Assembly: GCF_001411555.2 (NCBI RefSeq)
Contig: NC_049907.1
Location: forward strand, 38,989,482 to 39,053,481
Direction: 5' to 3'
Source of the DNA: Juglans regia
Taxonomy: Eukaryota; Streptophyta; Magnoliopsida; Fagales; Juglandaceae
Length of the DNA stretch: 64,000 nt
The translations under genes were made by a program, and so were the position numbers. This document shows positions 45,734 through 57,143 of the stretch, in pieces. How positions within the stretch are numbered: the stretch's first letter is position 1; every line of letters begins with the position of its first letter. The notes under the pieces were generated by a model. It had not been told where the DNA came from and did no database searches. It saw only the letters and a list, made by a program, of their open reading frames with translations.

Positions 45734-47968
45734 TGTGGCGCCCTCGACCCCCACGTGTTATTTTTTTGTGGAGTTCATGACACCGGGATGATGATCACAC
45801 GAATCACGCACCCCATCTACCAGTGCTCAGAGTGTGTACAACATGCAATAAGTGTACAAAATAATATTCGTAGCGGAGAAATAATAAGGTATTTCTTTAT
45901 TAAGTACCAGAATTGTTCAAAAATAGCAAAGTAATTTTACAAGGATTAAACAGTCATCCGACAGATAAATTAAAGACAGGAAATAACATAAGGGAAACAA
46001 ATCCTATAACACTGAATAGTATCTCAGCAACTCAAACCTCCGGCGGAGCTGATCCCTCAAGTTCATACTCGGGCTCTGCGTCAGATTTTACGGCACCATA
46101 AAACGGAACTGTAGGGAAAAACACCACAATGAGATTATGACATATCAGCAAGTAATTAACCAAAATAACATCCAAGAGATACATAAATAATCACGCGTCC
46201 CCATACGAACATATATTGCATAAAACAACACCACATTCTCTTTTTCTCAAAAATACATTTTTTAACTACTCACTCCAAAAATCTCATTTTGACCCAATCA
46301 TAACCATTATTAAAATACATGCATCACGGTCTCCCCTATGGATCGTCCGCACGCCCTGGCTCTCATCGTCACACCACGGGTAACGTCCATGCATGAGACT
46401 TCATAACGAACGAAGCCCAGTTCCGCGCCTAGTGCGAACATGGTCAAACATCCTCTAACCTCGCCAGCCAAAAGGTTACGGAATCAGTACGAGAGTGTTA
46501 CCGTTTCATCCATTCCCGTCGTCACCCTGCAATAACTCAGGGATGTCACGTCAGTCTGTTACGCTCCTGAGTGATTAGAGGAGCTCCACCAAGATAATAC
46601 CACATCTCAGCTTGGGGTCATGATACAAACGCACCCACATATTCAATTACAATTCCAAACAGATAACGTGACATCACCGCACAATTTATTAAAAAAATGA
46701 TAAATAAATTTCAACAATTTATTGGAATACACATTTAAATATCTCATGTACAAATTCACAATAATTACAAAATATAGTTTACAAGCAACTACACGCATAA
46801 TCCAGTCCTCCATTTCGGCCCAAGGCCTAATTTCCAATCAAACCAACAGATCAACAGAATCAACAGTTTACAAAAGACAATTACAACAATATTATTTTAA
46901 ACCTAAGAAATTACATACACACAAAAACAGGAAAAATTATGGAAGATCGGGCGAATGGAGGTGTTGCCAAAAGTGGCGGCACATGGTGGAGCTCACGGCA
47001 GAGCAGTGCCAAAAATGGTTATCAACTCACAAGTTATGTCAATATACAAGCGGATGGAAACTCAACTAACTGCAAACCAACAATTTTACCAAGAACCAGA
47101 GTGGAAGTCACGATTTTAGAAACAAACAGAGTTCGGCAGAACAACACAAGCTCACGGGTTCACAAACAAAAACACAGAACAAATCTCAAACACCAAGAAT
47201 GCGAAAAGCTTAAGCGAGAGAGGGAAGATGAGGTTCTCTGAGGATTTTAATTGTGCAAGCCGTGGCCTATAAATAGGCCATGCATGGCGGTTAGTGAGAC
47301 TGCGTGTTGCATGGGTGGAGAGAAGGAAAAACTGCAATACAAGCCGTGGAGGAGATGCATGGCAGTGAGGTCGCGAGGTGAAGTGGTGGCTTGACAGCAG
47401 ATGAGGTATGGCGTAGCTGAAGGACACGGAGGCAAGCAAGGAAGCTCGAGGTGGAAAGTGGTGGCCGCGTGGAGCGACGGCTTGCCAGCAAGCCTTCGAA
47501 GTCACTATTGAAAGACATGGAGCTGTCATGAGGTGGAGGAGAGGAGGTGATGACAGGGGCAACTGGTAGAACAATTAGGAGCTGGAAAAAAAAATGGTAG
47601 AAGAAAGAAGAAGAAAAGAAGAAGGAAGGAGAAAGAGTTGCGCAGCCCAAGAAGGAAAATAGATGGAGCCCTAGAGGTCATCCTCCAAAATGGCGCCGTT
47701 TGACAAGCTGAGGGGCTGGGTTCAATTAACCCGCACGGGCTGGGCTTCAAAGGCGCACACGGGTTGGGTCATACGTACAGGTTGGGTCCAATTTAAAACA
47801 CACAACAGACACACACACATAGCCCAATTAAAAAATAAAAACACTAAAATTTACAAGCCCACACAGAAAAAATACACCAAATAAAATAAAATATCATAAT
47901 AACAAATAACATAATTAAATAAAATATTAAGGAGTTAAAAACACATGCAAAAATTTAGAGATCTCACA
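45734..47968 (+). mobile_element. Solo LTR of a (probably Ty3/gypsy) retrotransposon, 2235 bp, 5-bp target duplication
   Basis: Begins TGTGGCGCCCTCGACCCCCA and ends GATCTCACA. Flanks AATTT at 45729-45733 and AATTT at 47969-47973 are the target duplication, and the host integrase frame continues across (DRDNFGKF then DAKSDENIFFVYSI). There is no internal PBS, gag or pol. A TATA-type CCTATAAATAGGC lies at about 47268-47280 and AATAAA motifs near 47880 fit LTR promoter and polyadenylation signals on the + strand. The TGTGGCGCCC start resembles chromovirus LTRs, but the family is an inference. Open frames on its - strand (47152-47750) are GC-rich shadows with no domains. Confidence 0.85.
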
Positions 47969-49130
47969 AATTTGATGCAAAATCTGATGAAAATATCTTT
48001 TTCGTGTATTCTATTAATAGTAAAACTTATAAAGTATTCAATAAAAAGGCTTTGACTGTACAAGAATCTATGCATGTAGTATTTGATGAATTTAATTCTC
48101 TACTCTCCAAGAAATCTTTTGATAAAGAAACAGAAGGTATAAATAAACCAGAGGGTCTCAATCTCAACAGAAAAACACAATAGAGGAAGTCCAACATTGA
48201 GACATCAAGAAAGATCATCAAAACTAATGCAAGATACAATCAAACAGTGAAAACTTGAGAAAGACATCGAAACAAATTCTAGGAGAATCTTCACGAGGTG
48301 TAGTACTCGATCATCTCTTAGAAATATTTGCAATCATACTGATTTTCTATCTCAGATTGAACCCAAAAATATTGATGAATCTTAGATTCTAGCTATGCAA
48401 TAAGAGCTAAATCAATTTGAAAGAAATGATGTTTGGACACTTAGTGCTAGACCCAAAAACCATATTATTATTGGAACAAAATGGGTTTTTAGAAACAAGA
48501 AAAAAGAGTCCGAAGTCATCAATAGAAACAAGGCTCGACTTGTAACCCAAGGTTTCAATCAAGGAGAATGAATCGATTTTGATGAGACATATGCACCGGT
48601 CGCAAGATTAGAAGCTATTTGAATGCTAGTTTCTTATGCTTGTTATAAAAATTTCAAACTTATTCAAATGGATGTTAAAAGTGCTTTTTTAAATGGTTTT
48701 ATAAATGAAGAGGTATATGTTGAGCAACCTCTAGGTTTTGAAAATCATATTTCTCCAAATCATGTTTTCAAGCTAACAAAAGCACTATATAGACTTAAAC
48801 AAGCCCATATGAGACTTAGTGGTTTCTTAATTGAAAAAGGTTTTTCATGAGGAAAAATCGATACAACTCTTTTCATCAAACATGAAAATGATAATATTCT
48901 TCTAATTCATATTTATGTGAATGATATAATATTTGGCACTACTAATAAAAATATGTCTCAAGATTTTGCTAAGTGTATGCAGAAAGAATTTGAAATGAGC
49001 ATGATGTGAGAACTTAACTTCTTTCTTGGATTGCAAATCAAGCAAGCAAAAAGTGGAATATTCATCAATCAATCAAAATATATCAAAGAATTACTCAAAA
49101 AATTTGAGATAGAAGGTGCGAAGGAAATTT
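47969..49130 (+). pseudogene. copia integrase tail and reverse transcriptase
   Basis: Resumes FDAKSDENIFFVYSINSKTY and passes a degraded linker. RT reads FDETYAPVARLEAI, LIQMDVKSAFLNGFINEEVY, EQPLGFENH, KALYRLKQA, then IHIYVNDIIFG. The second has the catalytic YVDD altered to YVND. LNFFLGLQIKQAKSGIFINQ and KYIKELLKKFEIEGAKE close the domain. TGA stops occur at GE*IDFDET, AI*MLVS, FS*GKID and MM*ELNF. Confidence 0.85.
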
Positions 49131-49861
49131 AAACACTAATGAGCCCATCCACCAAACTTGATAAAGACGAAAGCAGTAAGCCAGTTGACTCAAAAGTATA
49201 TCGATGTATGATTGGTAGTCTATTATATTTGACAGCCAGTAGACCAAATATTATGTTCAGTGTATGCGTATGTGCACGTTTTCAATCATCTCCAAAAGAA
49301 TCTCATTTGACTGCAGTTAAACGCACTCTTAGATATCTTGTTGGTACAATTGACTTAGATTTATGGCATCCTAACCATACTTCTTTCGATCTAATCAGCT
49401 ACTCAGATGCAGATTATGCTTGTTGCAAAGTTGATCGAAAAAGCACTAGTGGCACATGTCATTTCTTAGGTCATGCACTTATTTCATGGTTTAGTCAAAA
49501 ACAAAATTTGGTTGCATTATCTACTGCTAAGACAGAATATGTTGTTGCGGGTAATTGTTGTGCTCAAGTTCTTTACATGAAGTAACAAATTAAGGATTTT
49601 AAGCTCATGTACAATCACATTCCAATAAAATGCTATAATATAAGTGCTATAAATCTTTCAAAGAACCCAATACAATATTCTAGAACTAAGCATATTGAGA
49701 TTATATATCATTTTCTTCTAGATCATGTGCAAAAGGGCAATATTGTACTAGAGTTCACAAGCACACACTATCAGTTGGCATACATTTTCACACACTATCT
49801 GTTAAATATTTTTATCTTATTATCTCAAATGACTTACAAAAACTTGAGACTTTTAGCCTAA
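49131..49861 (+). pseudogene. copia RNase H
   Basis: MIGSLLYLTASRPNIMFSVC, then YSDADYACCKVDRKSTSGTC, HALISWFSQKQNLVALSTAK (TE of STAEAE altered to AKTE), then a stop after QVLYMK and the tail NPIQYSRTKHIEIIYHFLLD. It is the longest fairly intact frame of this element. Confidence 0.85.
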
Positions 49862-50980
49862 TTTTTCAAGTGCTCTTGCTCTTCATATATCAATATGTTA
49901 TCCTTATCTAAAGGATTAGGCAGTCGAAATGAAGAGGCAATCAAGGATTTAAAATTCTTATTCTCCTGCTTTAAGTCTCCTATTTTTTTATTAGAGTCGT
50001 AAACAAGTCGTTGAAGTATATAAATCTTCTCGTTAAGCTTTTCAACCTCAAGGGTTCTGGACTGCAACCGCCAGGAAAATGCGACAACAGACGATGAGTA
50101 TCGAGTACTGAGACTCACAAGTTCATAAATGATGTCATCATCTGACTTATTAGTTAAATCACTCTCATGTTGCATCATGGCATTGGCACCTATGGCAGAT
50201 GCAGAAATAACTTGTGACTGAGGTGAAGAATACCTCATATATTTTGATCACGAAAATTACTGAAAGAAGATTGATGGGCCATTGAAAATTTATAGAATAA
50301 GACTGCAGATGAATTATAGAGATGTGAAGACCTGATGTGAATTAGATGAAGTTGAAGACTGTTTTTATAGAGATAGAAATAAGAACAAGACAAACTATTA
50401 TCTCTTAAAATCTTACTTAGTCAAGATTACAAGATATGCTGGATGCATATTGTTAAAAGTTATTTAGCTAAACCAACAAGATTAACTATAGATTGTCCCT
50501 ATTTTTCTCGTAAACGCTAAACCTCTGCTGTTATCTGTCGATGTTGATTTTGTATTTGAACTCTTTCTCATTCTAACTCCTCTATTTGTGGTAGCAGGTC
50601 ATGAGCATACCAGTCTGCAAATTTCTTCAACTCCTTGTTTTATTGTTTTAACCTTTTATTTTTTTCAATCTTTATTAGTAAGTTTTTGACACAATTTAGA
50701 GATTTGATTGTTAACCTGATCAACCTCACTTACCCTCACCACTAGCATTTGAAACATGGTCGTAAAAGAGGTAGCATATTGAGTACTGAGCATTCTTGAT
50801 TCTGCAACAATCTCAAAATTAATCCTACCAGAATAACACATCTCTACTCCTATCATGATGTTGACGGCCTCAAGAGAGAGACTAAAACAAACCAGCAACA
50901 TACGATACGGGAGGTTGGAGCCAACTCTATCAATGATACAATTCAGAATGACCAAAGTGAAATGTTACAAGAAGATCTGC
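49858..50980 (-). pseudogene. Antisense coiled-coil ORFs in the SIRE post-pol region
   Basis: On the - strand, opposite to pol, two related pieces are open. One (50955-50665) contains MLSTQYATSFTTMFQMLVVR then VSEVDQVNNQISKLCQKLTN. The other (50238-49858) contains SLSTRYSSSVVAFSWRLQSR then TLEVEKLNEKIYILQRLVYD. The shared LST-Y-S/T pattern followed by a heptad-like coiled coil suggests a duplication. Between them (about 50640-50510) a different frame reads KELKKFADWYAHDLLPQIEE then ERVQIQNQHRQITAEV, also coiled coil. Together they look like a decayed antisense gene of the kind reported in some plant LTR elements. It begins immediately after the RNase H stop. Confidence 0.55.
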
Positions 50981-51189
50981 CACTTCAACAGGTTATACAA
51001 TAAGGAAGAAAAAATGATTAGCAAAGGAAACCGAATCGACTCAGAACTAAGAAACTCGCAATCAGAAAGTGAATCAATGAAAACTCATTCCCAACCAGAA
51101 ATGTGGAGGAAGAGGATTGATTGAAGTGGCTAGTGATTGTGACTAATATATCAAAATTGCCTCCCCTATTTGAAAAGTACCTATGAGAA

Positions 51190-52080
51190 AAAAAACACCG
51201 GGGCCAAGATGAACTGGTTATCTTATGAATACTGGAACATTAGAGGTGTAAGGAACTGAAGAAAATGGGAAGGATAGTAGAACAACATCAAATTGACTAT
51301 TATTGTAGGAAATTCGATTGGGCAGCCTAGCCAACTAAGCCAAGGATACCTACTAGAGTCACTTTTCGTAGTGTTTATCCACATTCTAACACCTTTAGTA
51401 TAAACTAAAAATCGGCTTGATTCGTAAGAAGAGAATGAGAGCAACACTTTCTAACAACGAGACTAATGACTCCTTACTGGATAAAATTGGGCATACCAAT
51501 AAACACTAGCTCATTGATTGATATCTCCAATCTATATTGACTAACATTATTCCATATAGAAAAGGCAAAAACTTGAAATGTTTTTGGATATGGAATATTT
51601 ATACATGGGCGATTATAACCAGATCAGACTCACCCTTAACTAGATAGGGCTAAAAGGATAGTCGAAGATCTATTGATTGTCTTATTTCTACATTCATAGA
51701 ACTGTTCAGTATAATCTAACTGGAATTACAAAATTTAGCTTTTACTTGGTCTAATCAACAATAGGGAGTATAATCTGGAAAGGACCAAGAAGGATTCATG
51801 GAGAACGAATCTACCTTACTTGAATCCATTCCTCCCACTACTTGGAAGGGCTGATCATAGACCTATATTAATGACGACTAAGGATAAGCCCTATACCTTT
51901 GAGGATAGATCAACAATGGCTTCTTTCTGAATGTAGAATGTATACAATTGATTGAGGAAACTTGGAATGAAACCCAGGAATTTGAAAGCTCATGCCTACT
52001 ACTTTAACCGAAGACTAATAACATTAGCAGTAGCAACTCAACAACGACTAAAGGCCCCTAATGAAATTTTCTTCACCTTT
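51190..52080 (+). pseudogene. LINE-like endonuclease remnant in the SIRE tail
   Basis: On the + strand, across frames: KMNWLSYEYWNIRGVRN (cf. the LINE endonuclease start), MGDYNQI (cf. GDFNEI), FTWSNQQ-like reading near 51750, and TTWKGRADHRPILMTTKDKP YTFE-type reading near 51840-51900. The order matches an APE-type endonuclease. Stops are numerous. It may be a separate nested insertion rather than part of the copia element. Confidence 0.45.
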
Positions 52081-52290
52081 TGAATGTATAATAGACTTGG
52101 TGATCCCATGCATCACCTAGCCACTTTCTGGAACGATTGTCGAGGGCACGAAAATAAGGAGGGGATGTTGATCTACCTTTTTCAGAAGTCCTTGGAAGGA
52201 GGTGCTACACGATGGTTCTTGTCTCTCCCTATTCATGCAATTCGAACGTTTGAGGATGTGGTGAACTTATTCATCATAAAGTAGTTGCAC
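52081..52290 (+). pseudogene. Gag-like fragment in the SIRE tail
   Basis: Open reading MYNRLGDPMHHLATFWNDCR, then KSLEGGATRWFLSLPIHAIR, TFEDVVNLFIIK. The GDPxxHL...L.GxAxxWFxxLP pattern is that of gypsy-type retrotransposon gag. It is about 66 residues long and ends at a TAG. Confidence 0.5.
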
Positions 52291-53080
52291 CGAGCAGATC
52301 GTCCGCTGTACTTGATCGAGTTGATTAACCTTTCTCAGAAGGGGGGGGGGGATCAAAGAGAGTATTGTTGACTTCTCGATCGGCGGAGGAATCTTGCATC
52401 AAGAGCGACCTTTCAATACCTGAAGGTGATGCTATACATATAGTCCTTTCCAACATTAGAGGTCCCGAAAATGGTGCAATCACATTGGGTAATTAAAAAA
52501 TGGTGACTGAGGCGTAATGGGTTCATGATTCAAATCTGGAACATTAATGGAAGAAAGTTTCTCGACCATACTATCGTTCTAGATAAACAGAAAGTAGGTC
52601 AAAGAGCAATGTGAGAATTTTTTTCAACTATCCGATGGGTGAAAATGGTTCTTTTAAAAAGAAACCCAGAACTTTCAAATCTTTGCAAAATCCTGTTTGT
52701 CAACAACATCAAGCGGATTTAAATCTCCTTCCACACTAAATTGATAGAGCTAGGTCTCAAGACTTTGCAGTACTTGTTGGGACTCGAGCAGCTCCAATTA
52801 TTCAGCTCTCCATAGTCTCTACTAACGCACAATCTTTATCAGTCAATTGGTTACTACTGTTCCTTTTTTAATGATGCCAAAAGGGGGAGAAGTTTTAGAA
52901 TAAGAACATTAACATGTTCTTGTCAATGCTTTATTTTAAATTAACATCCCTTGAATTATTAAGCATGTTATATATACTTGGAATTATGTTTATCTATTAC
53001 TTGAAACACTAATGGACATTTTCAGGAAGAGTTTTAAGTATAACTACAGGCCTCAGAGTTCTACTAAGTATTTGTCATCA
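52291..53080 (+). other. Non-coding SIRE spacer before the 3' LTR
   Basis: Contains GATGCCAAAAGGGGGAGAAG at about 52872, an extra internal purine tract typical of this lineage. Otherwise degraded. Confidence 0.5.
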
Positions 53081-53096
53081 TAAAAAATGGAGAGAT
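53081..53096 (+). promoter_or_regulatory. Polypurine tract
   Basis: TAAAAAATGGAGAGAT ends directly at the 3' LTR start TGTTGAATCC; the preceding TATTTGTCATCA is also typical of SIRE-type elements. Confidence 0.7.
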
Positions 53097-54401
53097 TGTT
53101 GAATCCAATGTTTCAAGCTTCATATAATTATGTATCTACATATGAATTTTGATGATAACAAATGAATTGAAGCATAAATGAGTTTCAAGCTCAAGTTGTC
53201 TACACAATAGAGCCAAACACATCAACGAATCAAGCATTAGTAAGAAAAGAAACAAGCTTGCAAATAAAACTCTTAGAATAATTTTATAAATCTCTTGATA
53301 AAATTTGAAACTGGATTAAGAATCAAAATTAATCTTTTCTCATAAAGTATCAAATTTCATTTTCCGCATGTGCATGACATATTTGAAAATTAAAAGTTTG
53401 AAATTTGAATTTTGAAAGATGATTAATTTTCATCTTTCACATGTGCATGACATGATTAAAAATTTGAATTTTGAAAATTTGAAAGATGATTGATTGTCAT
53501 CTTTCACATGTGTCTGTTTTGTTTGAAAATTTTGAAAAGTGATTGATGCACTTTTTGACATATACAAAAGGAAGATGATTTTGTTTGAAAATTTTGAAAA
53601 GTAAATAATGCTCTCTTTGTCATATGTGAAAAGTAGAAGATTTGATTTGAAAATTTTGAAAAGTGAATGATGTTGTCTTTAAAAATTGCAAAAATGAGAA
53701 ACTTTTATTTGAAAATTTTGAAAATTGAAGTGGTGCTCCTTTTGACATGTTAATCTTTTTAAATTTGAAAAAAAAATCTTATATGCCTATAAATAGCTTA
53801 ATTGAGATCTTCAAATTTACAACAAGAATAGCATACAAACATTAATTCGCAAGTTTTACAAAATTCATTCAAAATTTTCAATCTCTTTTATCTAAACATT
53901 GAGCCTTAACCCTTGTTCATTTTGAAAGAGATATAGTTTGCGCTATATTGTTCTTATTTCACTCATTGATGAGTATTTTTTGATAACCTACCCACTATCA
54001 GCTCTTGTATCAGTAAAATGGTGTGCATAATCCTTGTGCGTATAGAAAGTGTTCTACACATGGAATAGTTGAATCACCAAGTGTGAGGTTATTGCAAGTG
54101 TAAAGGGTGTTCTATACGGATTCTTTGTAACAGTACTGCTCAAATAAGTAATAGGTTTCTATCTCCACCAGAAAGAGGTTGAATAATGAATTTGAGAATC
54201 CTCAAGGGGCAACTTGAGGCGAGGACGTCGGCAATGAGACTAAACCTCCTTAAAATACTAGGTTTACTTCTCTTTTACCCTTACTCTTTATATCTCCTGC
54301 TGCTTTATATTTTGTTCATATTTTATATTGTGTATTTATTTTTTAATTATTAATTTTTAAATACAACCCAATTCACCACCCTCTTGTATTAGTCATCTGG
54401 G
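53097..54401 (+). repeat. 3' LTR of the SIRE-type element
   Basis: Matches 41411-42695 from TGTTGAATCCAATGTTTCAA to GTCATCTGGGC. The final few bases (expected AACA) are replaced by a poly-T run, so the exact end and the target duplication cannot be shown. Confidence 0.88.
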
Positions 54402-56140
54402 CTTTTTTTTATTCGAATGCATCAGAACACAACCAATATCAGTATCAGCCAATGGAACAATACTTTAACAAAGTAAAAAGAGTAGAGAAGTGCATACAAT
54501 ACATACGCTCTCCTATATGATTGCAAAAGTTTAAATTGAAACTCTTTTCCATACACAAAATCCACTTTTACATTGTAGAAAAAAAAAAACTAAAATTAAT
54601 AGATACTGACCTTCTCCATCATCGGACTCGCTTCTGAGTGAAATCGTCATAACCCATTATTGGCTTTTGAGTTTTTGCTTTTGAGTTTATAGAATTGAGA
54701 TGATCGGATGAGAAAAGCTCAAGATCAGCCGGCCACCAACTCCTGTATAGAAGCGTAAGCACCAAAAAGGCAAATATTAGGTATGTGTATTTAAGAGAAT
54801 ACTAAACGTATAGAAAAGAAAACACAAATGCATCTACATCTATTAAAAAAGACAAACCTGAATATAACTTACTTCTAAATACTTGCATATCAACACCTTG
54901 AAAATCAAGATCGAAATACCAAGACGTAAAAAGCTCCCCGAATTCAAATAAAACATGCATCAAAATAACCAAATAAACTCAAAGATACAGCTAAGAAAGA
55001 AGTGTTACTTTGAGAGAGGGAGACTGCAAAAGATTCAACATCTTGCAATTTGGTGAGAAAGCAAGCATTGTATGTCTTCAACTCCACCATCGCTTCTCCT
55101 CATCGTCAAGTCCTTCAATAACGAACAGATCAACTTTTTGTGATCAAGAAAAAAAAAACCAGGCATTTGGAGAACAAAAATGGCCTAAACATGGACTCAA
55201 GACCTAGGTTTCCATGATGGAGACCCAAAGGTCATGAGTCTCCACGGGAGGAGATCCAAGAAAAGCATAGACATTCGATCGTCAAGGCATGAGAATCAAG
55301 AAAGACGTTTGAGATCCAAGAACGTTTTTATGTTTTTTTTTTTTTTTGGTTCCTTTCTTTGTGGGGGCATTGTGGCTTGTCCATCTCTCCTTGATCTGTC
55401 TTAATTTTGTAAGGCTTTCAGTTGCTTTTATAGCCTTTTATGTGTATGAAAAAAAGGAGCAGGAAGTTGATTCTTTGGTGTTTATTGCCTTTATAGCCTT
55501 TTATAGCCTTGGTTTGTTTCCTTAACGTTTCTCTCGGATGAAAGTTGAAGTCAAATGTTGTCAAGTTTTGTTACTTCCAAGAAGAGCGATGGACAAGTCG
55601 ACAAAGCCACACAAAGAAATGAACAAAAAAAAAATGAAAGATCAAAACATTCAAACTTGAAAAGAAAAAAAAAAACAAAAACCTAGAATCTGGGTCAAAA
55701 CATTCATCCGGGTTCCGACCTGGGTTTGAAACCGGGTTCCCGGACTGGAACCTAGATGAACAATCCTAGGCAATGGCTTAAATTGCCTTTACATTGAGCC
55801 GGCCAGGATTCTAGCTACGAAATTAATATTTTTAAAAGACTACTTTGGCCTATATATATCATTGTCATCTAATTGGCTAGACCTCTTTGGAACATATACA
55901 TATAATATATTGTCGAAGCTTATAAAACATGCAAGGGCTAGACAGACAAGTTGGTATATACTATATATAGGGATTTCAGAATTCATTAATGTTCTTAAAG
56001 CAATATTTTCCCCTCTTAATTTTAAAATATGTGCAAAAAAAAAAATGGAAGAGAAAAAGTGGAAGAACATGGGAAAAGATGATCCGGTCGGTTTGATACG
56101 GTAGATTTCCAACTAATTGGCTTCATTTTGGCGATAGTTA
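54402..56140. other. Intergenic, no gene seen
   Basis: A + strand open frame (55010-55207) and a CCGGGTT-rich block near 55700-55760 carry no recognisable family. Homopolymer runs are frequent. Confidence 0.45.
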
Positions 56141-56930
56141 TGAGGGGTGTTATCCCCTGAGCCAGACATGGAGGAGGGACCGAACTCCCTGGCCTGGACC
56201 AAGGAAAGGGCCCGAGCTCAAGCCCAAAGATAAGGTCTAGGCTAGGCCGAGCATACCCAAGAGGTCCAAAGAGAAGGGATAATTAGGCAAGAGGGACAAT
56301 CTGACACCCCATTGACCGATAGACAGAGACATTTCCTGACCCTAAACTTCGATGCCGAGACGTGTCAGGAAGGTGGAAATGTTTAGCCAAGGCCACTCCG
56401 CATTAATGAGACGGGAAGAATTGGGAAGGGGAAGCATGCCACATTCAATGCAACTCGGGTCTCAGTATGCACCACATGAGGCCTTGTGTAATCACCATGG
56501 ATATTTGGTTGAGGCTATGCCACATTAGTGAGATGGAGAGAGCTATGAGGGGGAGGCACGCTGCAATCATTACGTTCCGAGGCTTAGTACACTCAACATG
56601 GGGCCTTGTGTCAGAAGCAGTACCATCATACCTGAGTGGCCTAGGGCGTGACAGGTGGACGACATGGACATCCGGTCCCATACGGAGCAACACACCCACT
56701 ACCATGAAGATTAGATAGTCAAGTAGACTCCTCCCATGACCAAAAAAGGGGTTCACTACATCCATTCACTACAACTTTCCTTAAGATATTCTCCCTTCAT
56801 CTCCTTCATTTAGACTGACTTGAGCGTCGAAAGTATCACGGACCCTGAGCCGACCATCTTCATCTTAGCAGGAATGAGTCCGAGCCCCAACAACGTGGAG
56901 TTTCTTAGGCCGCGAAACACAACATCAACA
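56141..56930 (+). mobile_element. Probable gypsy LTR remnant
   Basis: Begins near TGAGGGGTGTTATCCCC and ends AACATCAACA. It is more GC-rich than its flanks. The block TTTAGACTGACTTGAGCGTC at about 56811 is typical of Tat-type gypsy LTR U5 regions. No matching target duplication was found and no partner LTR is in the window. Confidence 0.45.
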
Positions 56931-57143
56931 TTCTACACTTGTAATTAGAATATTTAGCGATATATACTTAAATAAACAAGAGTACATTATATAGAATTAC
57001 TGATGAGAGACAATTGAACAACATGGCACTTTATTTAATACTAGGATAAGATACGACACATGCATGCATGCTTTATTCTCCAGTACTATTTACAGGTAGT
57101 TGGAGATTCCATGCCAGCCAAATCCTTGGATGCTAAGTACTCC
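56931..57143. other. 3' flank of the metalloproteinase gene
   Basis: AT-rich, presumably 3' UTR and terminator of the - strand gene (AATAAA-like TTTATTC near 57072 read on the - strand). Nothing else seen. Confidence 0.4.

Larger units (their letters stand above)
41411..54401 (+). mobile_element. SIRE-type Ty1/copia retrotransposon, both LTRs, defective
   Basis: Contains a 5' LTR (41411-42695), a PBS, gag with a coiled-coil extension, protease, integrase, RT, RNase H, a 3.2-kb post-pol region, a purine tract and a 3' LTR (53097-54401). The long LTRs, extended gag, long post-RNase H region and GATGCCAAAAGGGGGAGAAG near 52875 fit the SIRE/Maximus lineage. Many in-frame TGA stops stand where TGG, CGA or GGA is expected, consistent with methylation-driven decay. 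The LTRs differ at roughly one base in ten over the first 200 bp by eye, so the insertion is old. A solo LTR inserted later (45734-47968). Confidence 0.85.

Noticed and set aside
47152..47750. Overlapping - strand open frames up to 140 codons
   Set aside because: They lie in a GC-rich part of the solo LTR, have no domains and overlap one another in all frames.
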